DNA of 41,308 nt, taken from NCBI RefSeq assembly GCF_900104615.1, contig NZ_LT629939.1, forward strand, positions 1,689,240-1,730,547, written 5' to 3'. The notes under the pieces were generated by a model. It did no database searches. It saw nothing but the letters and a program-made list of their open reading frames with translations, and was not told the origin of the DNA. Below are positions 1-7,900 of the stretch, piece after piece (positions within the stretch are counted from its first letter, which is position 1; each line of letters begins with the position of its first letter). Both the position numbers and the translations under genes were made by a program. Source of the stretch: Merdimmobilis hominis (lineage in GTDB: Bacteria > Bacillota > Clostridia > Oscillospirales > Ruminococcaceae).

Positions 1-1618
1 TATTGGGGTTCGTGTAGCCCTGCAGTGGGAAGGTATGCGTACCGCCTGGGTCATACTCCATCCCGTCGATCATGTCCTTCAGCTGTTGGAGGGCATTGGC
101 GATATTGGCGCCGACTGTCCCGCCTTGGATTGCATCGGTATAATAGCCGCCCTCGACATACATGCCAAAGTAAGTATCACTGGCTGAGCCAAACAGATCA
201 GCCAGGTAGTTGGCCATTTCCGCAGCGCGGTCAATCTGTTCCTGATCTGCGTTCAGCTTATCGGCATAAAAGCTGATACCTTTGTCCTTGAGATCGTAGG
301 TGTACTTGATGTTGATAACGGCTATGGTAATTTCATATTCCGTCCCATCCGCATGATACCTCGTTTCTGTTCTGGTAGTCACTCCGCCGTATGTGATGCT
401 GTAAAGGTCATGGATAATAAACTCGTTCCAAATACCATCCCATTTTCGGCCGATCCAATCTGTAAATTGACCGTAAAGGCCGCCGGTGATTTCGTTGGCA
501 AACAGTTCAAACAAGGCGGTAAACCAGTTTTTCTTTTGGGTGTCGATCAGGCTCAGAACCAGATTGATATTGGATGAAGCTGATTCCAGGTACTCATCTG
601 AGCCCCGCAAAAAAGCGACGCTATGGGTGAACTCATATTTATCATAGCTGCCGTCGTTCATAACGCTGCGGATGGCGTTCTGATCTTCTTCCTGCATAGA
701 AATATGAGGATAAGCATCAGGCGGCGCTGCCAAAGAGGAAAGGCCGCCCGATTCTGCCTCGTTGAAAATCTTTTTTCCTTCATCTACCGCTTCATCCATC
801 GCCCTTTGAATATCTTTTTGATATTCATCTGAGATGTGCTCATAGTAGGTATTATAAGTTTTTTCCAGCAGCTCCCGGTCATTTAGGGCGTTGCTGTTAT
901 CATAAAGGAAGGACGGCTGCATCATGAAGAAGCTCAGAAAGACTGCCACAACGGCGATAGCCATCCCAATAAATTTGAGAATCGGGACGAGCAGCGCGCC
1001 AGCCACCGCACCGGCGGCGGTTCCGGCTGGGCCAGCTGCGGATCCAGCAGCAGCACCGGCTGCGGCGCCACCTGCAGCGCCTCCCGCTGCCCCACCTGCA
1101 GCTGCACCCCCAGCGGCAGCGCCGCCTTCTGCGGCAGCTCCAGCCGCCCCTGCGCCAGCTTCGGCGCCTGTACCACTGGAAGCAGCTGTGGCTCCAGAAC
1201 CGCTGGCTCCGCCGCCTGCTGCCGCTCCTTCTGCCCCAGAGCCAGCGGCGGATCCCGTGCCGGGTGAACCCATATATTCAGGACCGCCGCCAGACCCGGT
1301 AAAATTGCCGTCTGAGCCTCCTGGTGCATTGGATTGGTTTACAGTACCCCCAGGATCAAACGAGCCTCCAGGGCTATTCTGCGGGAAATCTGAATGTCCT
1401 GCGTCCGTGTTCCCGGGTGAATCGGAACCCGATGGCCCCTCACTGTCAGAAGACGGGCTATCCTGCGGCGCGGAGGGAGGGTCGCTGGGTGCAGCGGCTG
1501 GATCCCCTCCAGAATGCCGCCTGGAGGGAAGGCCTTTGATCGCACGGCCAGCAAGGTCTGCCCCTGTATTAAGGCCGTCCTCCATTTCATCGGAGGTTCT
1601 TCTCTCATCGTCGCTCAT
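1..1618 (-). CDS. Large membrane-anchored transfer protein, possible cell-wall hydrolase (3' end off window)
   Basis: The start is the ATG at 1618, 34 bases after the trbL-like stop, with GGGAGAG just upstream. The visible 539 residues begin with a hydrophilic Ser/Gly/Pro-rich region (about 1-115), then a long Ala/Gly tract of GAA/GGA repeats (about 115-210) and one membrane segment (about 215-235). A helical, soluble extracytoplasmic region follows. The last visible residues read HTFPLQGYTNPN, which resembles the entry to a peptidase domain in ICE-encoded wall hydrolases (M23 or NlpC/P60 type), but the catalytic part lies outside the window, so the enzyme class is inference. Position in the transfer operon and the single TM anchor fit a protein that opens the wall for the conjugation channel. 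Confidence 0.7.
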   Translation of the reverse strand, partial: MSDDERRTSDEMEDGLNTGADLAGRAIKGLPSRRHSGGDPAAAPSDPPSAPQDSPSSDSEGPSGSDSPGNTDAGHSDFPQNSPGGSFDPGGTVNQSNAPGGSDGNFTGSGGGPEYMGSPGTGSAAGSGAEGAAAGGGASGSGATAASSGTGAEAGAGAAGAAAEGGAAAGGAAAGGAAGGAAGGAAAGAAAGSAAGPAGTAAGAVAGALLVPILKFIGMAIAVVAVFLSFFMMQPSFLYDNSNALNDRELLEKTYNTYYEHISDEYQKDIQRAMDEAVDEGKKIFNEAESGGLSSLAAPPDAYPHISMQEEDQNAIRSVMNDGSYDKYEFTHSVAFLRGSDEYLESASSNINLVLSLIDTQKKNWFTALFELFANEITGGLYGQFTDWIGRKWDGIWNEFIIHDLYSITYGGVTTRTETRYHADGTEYEITIAVINIKYTYDLKDKGISFYADKLNADQEQIDRAAEMANYLADLFGSASDTYFGMYVEGGYYTDAIQGGTVGANIANALQQLKDMIDGMEYDPGGTHTFPLQGYTNPN

Positions 1619-1652
1619 CTACTCTCTCCCTTCTCCAGTTGTATAGCCATGG

Positions 1653-3740
1653 TCATTTCCGGCGCTTTCCGCGAGGCGTGGAAGTCCTGGCCTCACGCCG
1701 CATCTGATCAACACGGCTGCTGGACATGGTGGAAACGTCCTTCTCTACCGGATTGCTGACATCGACAAAGCGGGCCAGGTTTTCTCGGGCCTGCTTGACC
1801 TGAGCGGAATTGTTCGGATCCACTGTGGCGCCCATCTGAGCATAGGTCTGGGTATGGCCATAAGGAACAGTTGTAGCGTCGGTCGGGCCGGCTGTCTTCG
1901 GGATAACATAGAAGCCAGTTTCGCCGCTTCCATCGCCGATCCTGCCAACCGACTGGCTGGTATCGAATTCCATTGCCCCAGGGACTCCAGCTGCAACGGC
2001 CTGTTTCTGGGATTCTACAGCGTTGTCATGTACCATCTGGAAAGCGGTGGAATTGCCGTCTGCATCCGTATAGACGCCGGTAGCAACGCCGCCTTCCACG
2101 CTGTCAAAGGTGACAGAGGAGCCGTCCGTGAAGTTCTGGCCGGAAATGAAGGAGGCGCCATCCGGCTCCTCGGCATAGTTGAAGTCCTTCAGATTCTCGT
2201 TGCCAAAGGCAGTGACGCCATTCATAGCGGCAGCGGCCTCAGCTCCCTTGTAAGAGGAGATAGGCATACTCTTGCCATCCGGTGTGGTAAACCGCTCTGC
2301 GCTGGTCGCGGCGGCTCTGACACCATTTGCGGTATTGGAATACTGATGGATGGCGCCCATCGGCTTCCCGCTGCCGTGGAATTTGTCCGCAAACTCGTTC
2401 TGTTGGCCTGCAGAAGCCAGAACGCCGCCATCCACAAAGTCCATTTTGGATCCTGTGCCCTTGATGCCATTGGTCCCACCAATGCCGTTTTCGCTGTTTG
2501 GATTGGTCTTATGCCGCAGCGCATCGTCGATCTCCTGTTGTCCCTTCATCACCTGGGAAGAAGGGCTGCCCTCCTGACGAAGCAGATCGCCGGATTTGAG
2601 CGGCGTCTCGGCGTTCACACGGCGCCCAGGGGCGTCCTGATCGGCCTTTGTGCCGTCCTTGCGGCGGTTGGTTTCCATGCCGCCTATAGTAGAATCCCCG
2701 GTGTTCCTGGCCTGGCCGGTAAGGTCGGAAAATGCCGTGGCAGCCGCCGCCTTCATCCCGGCGAAAGTGCCAAGTCCCCCCGCCGCCTTGCCGGCCGCTG
2801 CCGCATGGCCGATTGCGCTTCCTACGGTCTGCATAGACCGTGCGCTGTTGATGAGCCGGCTGATACCGCCAATGGCGCCGTCCAGTAAGCCGGAGCCTGT
2901 GTGTGCGGTATTTAAGCCAAGAATGCGCAGCAGCGTATCGACTCGGGAAGCAAAGTTGAGAAAAGCAAAGCCAAAGAACAGCATGGAGATGGTCGGGACA
3001 AATGTGCCGTTTGCGTTAATCCCCAGCAGGTTTTGCGTAAATACCTGGCAATAGCTCAGGAAAGCGCGGGCGCAGAAAGTATTCAGCAAGATGAGGAAGC
3101 TCTGGCCAAAGAACGCACGGAACCAGGTCCCGGCAATATCCCGGGAAGATTTGAAAGCCGCTGTAGAAATGAAACAGGGCCCGACCAGGCAGATAAAGCA
3201 GAAAACGATGTAACGCTCCACCATTTCTACCAGCAGTTTGATAAACTTCCAGCCCAGCAGGATTACGCAGATGATATAAACGATGATGAGCAGCCCCGAG
3301 GTCGCTGTCAGATCCGCAATCAGACCTGTCACCAGGTTGGAGGCAAATCCCTCAACAGAAAACTCTCCAGTACCCAGAGGCAGGTCGTTCATGTAATCCA
3401 AAGCGATCTGGAAAAACCGGATGATCAGATCCAGGATTTCTGTCAGGTTAACAACTGCGATCCATGTGATCGCCACTTTCCCGATAATGTGCAGCGGGTT
3501 CTCATATTCCACCCCAAAGGGTGCTGCAACCCCCTTTATTCCGTTCCAGATCAGCCCGCCTGTGAGGAAGGCGAGTCCCAGGGCTACGAAAACATCCATG
3601 GCGTTTTCCGCAAATGGGAACACTGCCAAAAAGGTGCTCATGTCATAGCCGACGGAATTCAGCATACTTGTCACAGCTGAATCCACCAGGTTGATGGCAA
3701 AGCCCAGCACGAAACTGACGATGCCCATCAAAATTCCCAT
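1653..3740 (-). CDS. TrbL/VirB6-like conjugative transfer membrane protein
   Basis: A protein of 695 residues. The start at 3740 (MGILMGIVSF) is chosen because AGGAG lies 7 bases upstream; a longer frame upstream would run through two inverted repeats and is unlikely. The N-terminal half (about 1-310) has six or more hydrophobic segments, including a signal-like first helix and strong segments near 50-75, 155-185 and 235-300. The C-terminal 380 residues are hydrophilic, Ala/Gly/Ser-rich and without TM segments, as in TrbL/VirB6 proteins of Gram-positive ICEs. The role known for the family is the inner-membrane channel of the type IV secretion system. It follows the VirB2-like and two-TM genes and precedes the large envelope protein, a standard transfer-operon order. 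Confidence 0.85.
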   Translation of the reverse strand: MGILMGIVSFVLGFAINLVDSAVTSMLNSVGYDMSTFLAVFPFAENAMDVFVALGLAFLTGGLIWNGIKGVAAPFGVEYENPLHIIGKVAITWIAVVNLTEILDLIIRFFQIALDYMNDLPLGTGEFSVEGFASNLVTGLIADLTATSGLLIIVYIICVILLGWKFIKLLVEMVERYIVFCFICLVGPCFISTAAFKSSRDIAGTWFRAFFGQSFLILLNTFCARAFLSYCQVFTQNLLGINANGTFVPTISMLFFGFAFLNFASRVDTLLRILGLNTAHTGSGLLDGAIGGISRLINSARSMQTVGSAIGHAAAAGKAAGGLGTFAGMKAAAATAFSDLTGQARNTGDSTIGGMETNRRKDGTKADQDAPGRRVNAETPLKSGDLLRQEGSPSSQVMKGQQEIDDALRHKTNPNSENGIGGTNGIKGTGSKMDFVDGGVLASAGQQNEFADKFHGSGKPMGAIHQYSNTANGVRAAATSAERFTTPDGKSMPISSYKGAEAAAAMNGVTAFGNENLKDFNYAEEPDGASFISGQNFTDGSSVTFDSVEGGVATGVYTDADGNSTAFQMVHDNAVESQKQAVAAGVPGAMEFDTSQSVGRIGDGSGETGFYVIPKTAGPTDATTVPYGHTQTYAQMGATVDPNNSAQVKQARENLARFVDVSNPVEKDVSTMSSSRVDQMRREARTSTPRGKRRK

Positions 3741-3750
3741 GTAATTTCTC

Positions 3751-3830
3751 CTTTCTGTGCGCATATAACAAGGTATGTGCGCACAGAAAGGGCCTTGTGC
3801 GTACAGGTCGGAATTTATACGCACAAGGCC
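3751..3830 (-). repeat. Two adjacent 40-bp inverted repeats next to the trbL-like ribosome binding site
   Basis: Unit 1 has perfect 13-base arms (CTTTCTGTGCGCA, 3751-3763, and its complement at 3778-3790) with a 14-base loop. Unit 2 abuts it with perfect 13-base arms (GGCCTTGTGCGTA, 3791-3803, and its complement at 3818-3830), also with a 14-base loop. All four arms contain a TGTGCG core. A further TGCGCA lies at 3838-3843. In the minus-strand mRNA unit 1 ends two bases inside the ribosome binding site of the trbL-like gene (3748-3752). It is either an RNA control element or a binding site for a dimeric protein. Confidence 0.85.
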
Positions 3831-3887
3831 AAAGTTATGCGCACATATTGTGGCATAGTGCCGGTTGAAGCCAGCAAAAGGCTGCGG

Positions 3888-4178
3888 TTAAATCTTGCTT
3901 CCTCTGCCCATCCGATGGCTGTCCTTGTAGTCCGAGCCTGTGGTATAGGAGCCGAGGAACTGGGAGCGGATACCGGGCACCAGCGCAATCGTTGCGATAA
4001 TGGCGATCAGGCAGCACTTCATGCCAAAGTGCATTGGGGTCCGGCCCAGCAGGGCGGCGATCACGCCCTCTTTTGGCAGGATCTCCCCCAGACCAGCCGA
4101 AAAGGCGACAGCGCCGATCAGCAGCGCCGCAACGCCCACGGCAATGACGATGAGAACCGACTTTTTCATATCTTTCAT
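3888..4178 (-). CDS. Small two-TM protein of the transfer operon
   Basis: A 96-residue protein starting with MKDMKKSV at 4178, with AGAGGT about 9 bases upstream. Two hydrophobic segments are clear: residues about 6-30, and about 50-68 around CCLIAIIATIALVPG. The tail after residue 75 is polar and basic (HRMGRGSKI). Size and place between the VirB2-like pilin and the TrbL-like protein match the small membrane components found there in ICE transfer operons (VirB3/PrgI-like in position), but I see no motif that proves homology. A longer overlapping frame in another phase gives an Arg/Cys-rich, low-quality sequence and was discarded. Confidence 0.7.
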   Translation of the reverse strand: MKDMKKSVLIVIAVGVAALLIGAVAFSAGLGEILPKEGVIAALLGRTPMHFGMKCCLIAIIATIALVPGIRSQFLGSYTTGSDYKDSHRMGRGSKI

Positions 4179-4206
4179 AGAGATGACCTCTTTCTTTGTA
4201 AAATAA

Positions 4207-4273
4207 CACCCTTGGGAGGAAGGGTGCGAAAAGCAGGGAAGTGCAGCGAGAGCAGGCTCTATTGGCGCTCTCG
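4207..4273 (-). promoter_or_regulatory. Two hairpins between the VirB2-like and two-TM genes
   Basis: Inverted repeat CACCCTT/AAGGGTG (4207-4213/4220-4226, 6-base loop) and CGAGAGC/GCTCTCG (4247-4253/4267-4273, 13-base loop) fill the 108-base gap between the two genes. They could tune mRNA stability so that the pilin gene is expressed more than the genes after it. That role is inference. Confidence 0.55.
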
Positions 4274-4286
4274 TTACGGCTTGCTT

Positions 4287-4730
4287 TTAGGGATTGGTGC
4301 CGGATGTGCCAGTGCCGCCAGTGCCGAATACCTGAGCAATCGTATCCAGGACAACAGGCATCAGCTGGAAGAAGATGAAGGCGATGATGACGGCCTTCAG
4401 TGCGGATACCATCGTCGAGGTGGCCTTGGGACCCATCAGGGAGCCAAGCAGGATGCCGAGAATACAGATGACGACCGCAAAGGTAGCGACCGTCAGGACC
4501 AGATCCTGGGCGTCGGTGAGCAGCGTGCTGAACGCCTGGCTCAGCCGCTGGAACAGCGGGGTCGCCGCAAAGACGACGCTCATATTCATGAGGACGGCAA
4601 ATGCGGAAACAGCCCCGACAGCACCTGCGACCCCAGGGCGGGAAACAGGCTGGATGGTGGCGCCGATAAAAGTGCGCAGATCGGCTCTGGCATCAGCCAT
4701 ATACTGCTTTACAGCAGCAGGTTTAACCAT
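4287..4730 (-). CDS. VirB2/TrbC-like pilin-type protein
   Basis: A 147-residue protein with AGGAGG 7 bases before the ATG. The N-terminal 40 residues are cytoplasmic-like. A hydrophobic stretch ending in VVFAA (about residues 40-56) looks like a signal segment with a possible cleavage site, as in VirB2 prepilins. Two strong TM segments follow (about 78-98, LTVATFAVVICILGILLGSL, and about 108-130, ALKAVIIAFIFFQLMPVV). The tail is a flexible GTGGTGTSGTNP. Short length, two closely spaced TM helices and position before trbL fit VirB2/TrbC family pilins of conjugation systems; a Maff2-type label is possible. It is separated from the adhesin gene by a run of four hairpins. Confidence 0.75.
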   Translation of the reverse strand: MVKPAAVKQYMADARADLRTFIGATIQPVSRPGVAGAVGAVSAFAVLMNMSVVFAATPLFQRLSQAFSTLLTDAQDLVLTVATFAVVICILGILLGSLMGPKATSTMVSALKAVIIAFIFFQLMPVVLDTIAQVFGTGGTGTSGTNP

Positions 4731-4801
4731 TGTGGATTCCTCCTTTGCATTTCAGTGTGGTTATGTGAACTTGGGGGTGTGGTTCATCGCCCTCCCACCG
4801 C

Positions 4802-4910
4802 GTATGAGCAATCATACCCCTATGCAGGAACGTCTCATCAGAGAGACGCCCCTGCATAGGGACACAATCGTGTCCCTATGGAAAAACCGGCAGGGTTTCC
4901 CCTACCGGTT
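4802..4910 (-). promoter_or_regulatory. Four-hairpin intergenic RNA with mutually exclusive stems
   Basis: In minus-strand RNA order: stem 4885-4895/4900-4910 (11 bp, one mismatch); perfect 11-bp stem 4855-4865/4870-4880 with a 4-base loop; stem 4818-4828/4851-4861 (11 bp) enclosing 4831-4836/4843-4848 (6 bp); and a small stem 4802-4807/4812-4817. The second and third stems both need bases 4855-4861, so they cannot form together. The block lies between the adhesin stop (4946) and the VirB2-like start (4730). None is followed by a clear U-tract, so an attenuator, RNA-processing site or stability element is more likely than a plain terminator. Confidence 0.75.
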
Positions 4911-4945
4911 CAGATGATGGGTTATATGAGGTTTAGGTTTTTCGA

Positions 4946-7900
4946 TCAGTCTTCCAGGTACTTGAGGTACTCGGGATACTGCTCGAAGAAGTTCGGGCCG
5001 CCGGTCTGAGGCAGCTTCTTGCCGCCATGACCGCCGTCGCTGGAACCGCTGCCCTTATAGACTACGGTGATCCAGCTGTCGCGGTCGTAGGTCCACTCAT
5101 GGCCCTTGCGGCCGCCGACATCGGTGGTGTTGACGATCTGGGTGCCAGCATCGAGATCATCGTTGACCTTGACTTTGATATACGGGTCGGTGTCAGCGGC
5201 AAAGCCGGCGTCAACCGTACCGAACTCCAGCTTGAAGTCGGTAACGTATTCATTCGAGGCAAGGCCCAGGGCATCGCCGGTCAGGTCAATCGTGTACTCT
5301 ACGTTGGTATGCAGGCCGCGCTCAATACGCCGCCAGCCGGACTTCTTATTGGTCTTGATGTAAACATCATAGGTGCCGCGCTGGTTCCAGGTGCCGGTGT
5401 TCAGCGACTGGATGCGAACCTCTTCCGGCAGGTTGTCACGCCAGTAGAAGTCGTCCAGCGAGCAGTTGGACTTGTTGGCGATGTCGCTGAAGGTGTAACG
5501 GATCACTTCGTTGGACATGGTTTCAGCAACGCCGCGCTTCTCCACGGAAACCTCAATGTCGATGGGGGTATTCTCTACCCGGAATCTTACGAGGTCGCCG
5601 TGGGTCTTGATTTCAGCGTAGAAGGGTTTGCCGTCGGTGAAGTAATACCGCGGGGCCTCGACCTCCTTGATGATGTACTTGCCCAGAGGCAGGTCATCGG
5701 AGGTGGCGATGCCGCGGCCGTCAGTCTCGATCTTATCGACCAGGTTCAGATCCTCATCGTAGATCTCGAAGACAGCGCCGCTCAGGCCGTCGCCCTTCTT
5801 GTCGCCAGTTACTTCATTCTTGCCATTGGAAACCTTGACGATCTGGATGTTGCCGACCTGCAGCTCATTCTCGATCTCGATCTCGGTAGTAGTACCGCTC
5901 TTGACCGTGATGGTGCGGACTGTCTCATCCAGCACATACCCCTCGGGCGCCTTGATTTCTTTCAGTTTGTATTTTCCTGCCTGCAGGCTGGTGCCAAAGA
6001 CGATCAAACCGTTCTGGTCGGTGGTGTACTCGCCCAGGAGGTTGTCGCGGCTGTCATACAGCAGGAAGGTTGCGCCATACAGCGGCTTGCCGGTGTCGGC
6101 ATCCACCTTGATGATGCGCAGCGTACCAAGGGCGGTGTTCTTCCACTCAACGGTGGTGGTCTTGCCGCCTACCAGTTCGATCTCACGCACGGTGTTGTCC
6201 AGCACATATCCGGCCGGCGCCTTCTGCTCCTGCAGATAGTAGGTGCCGCTGGGCAGACCCTGAACAAAGATCTCGCCCAGGTTGTTGGTGGTATAGGTGC
6301 CGATCTCCAGGCGGTCATGGTCATACAGCTTGAAGACCGCGCCCTCCAGGGGATCGCGGGTCTCGGAGTCAATCTTCAGCAGCCGCAGGTCGCTGTACGG
6401 GGTATTGAAGACTTCCAGCGTGTTGAGCTTTCCGCCCTCGACCTCGATGTACCGCGGGGTAGAATCCAGGATATAGCCGTCGGCCGCCTTGGTTTCTGTG
6501 ATGACGTAATGGCCAGGGGTCAGGTCAGCAATGAAGAAGGTTCCGTTCTCACTGGTCGTATAGGTGCCAAGATCCTTCTTCCCGCCGTTCTCCAGCAGGG
6601 TGACATTGAATCTGGCGCCGCCGACCGGCAGGCCGGTGATCTCATCCTTCTTGATGAGCTGGAGGCCGGGCTTCGAGGTGTTGAACAGCTCGATCTGGGT
6701 CAGCTCACCAGGCTTCAGGGTGACATTGTGCGGGGTTACATCCAGCACATAGCCATCCGGCGCCTGGATCTCAGTGACTACGACGGTTCCTTCTGTCAGG
6801 CCGTCATCGGAATCAAGGGTAATCAGGCCGTTGACGTTGGTTGTGTACTCCCCGATGAACTCGCCGTTGGCGTAGGCAATCTTGAAACGGGCGCCTACCA
6901 GCGGTTCGCGGGTGTCGGCATCCAGCTTGAGAATCTGCAGGCCAGGCCGTGCGTAGTTGACAAACTCGACGGTGGCCGGCTTGCCGGATTTGACCTCGAT
7001 GTTGACAGGAGTTTCAGACAGGATGTACCCATCCGGGGCCTGGATCTCCTCGACGACGTACCAGCCGGGTTCAGCATAAGGGATGATGGCATAGCCAGTG
7101 CGTCCAGTCTCGACCTCACCGACCATTGCGCCGTTCATGGTCGTAACCTTGAACTTGGCGCCGGCCAGCGGGTTGCCGTCCTGGTCTACCTTGGCAATGT
7201 AGATGGGGCTCTTGGGCGTATCCGTGAAGGTTACTTCATAAGCCTCACCATACTCAATGGTGACTTCCTGGGTGGGTGCATCAATGTTGTACCCATCCGG
7301 GGCCTTGATCTCTGTGATGAGATACCGGCCCGGGTCGATCTGCTCCAGCCGGACGATACCATCTGCATCGGAGGTATACTCACCGATGAACTCGGTGCCG
7401 TTATCGGTTTTCTTCTCGATACGGAAGGTGGCGTTGGCCAGAGGGGTCTGGGTTACGCTGTCCAGTTTGTAAATCGTCAGCGAAGGTTTGGCCTCGTTGA
7501 AAAGCTCGACAACGGCGGTTTTGCCTTCCTCCAGCATCACATTATGTGGTGTGGTGTCGAGTAGGTAGCCCTCCGGCGCCTTGGTCTCAACGATGGTGTA
7601 CCAGCCGGCGTTCAGGCCCGTCACCAGGGCGGTGCCGTCTTCACCGGTGGTCACATCCCGGTACTGTTGGCCGTCCTCCCACGAAATGCGGAAGGTAGCT
7701 CCGGGGAGGGGATCGCCGGTCTGCTTGTCCTTTTTGACGATCTGGATACCGGGATGCTCGAAGTTCTCGACAGTGATCGTATGGGTGCGGCATTCCTTCA
7801 GGACGATCTCCTGGCGGTAGCCGGAGTTGATATAGCCTTCAGGCGGGTCTATTTCCTCTACGATATATGTCGTGTCGATTTCCAGGTTTTCCAGCAGCGC

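Noticed and set aside
3741-3824. Longer N-terminus for the TrbL-like protein
   Set aside because: It would translate through both inverted repeats and lacks a binding site, while the ATG at 3740 has a strong one.
4946-5012. Frameshift hiding a sortase TM tail
   Set aside because: All three frames of this stretch were read; none gives a hydrophobic helix.
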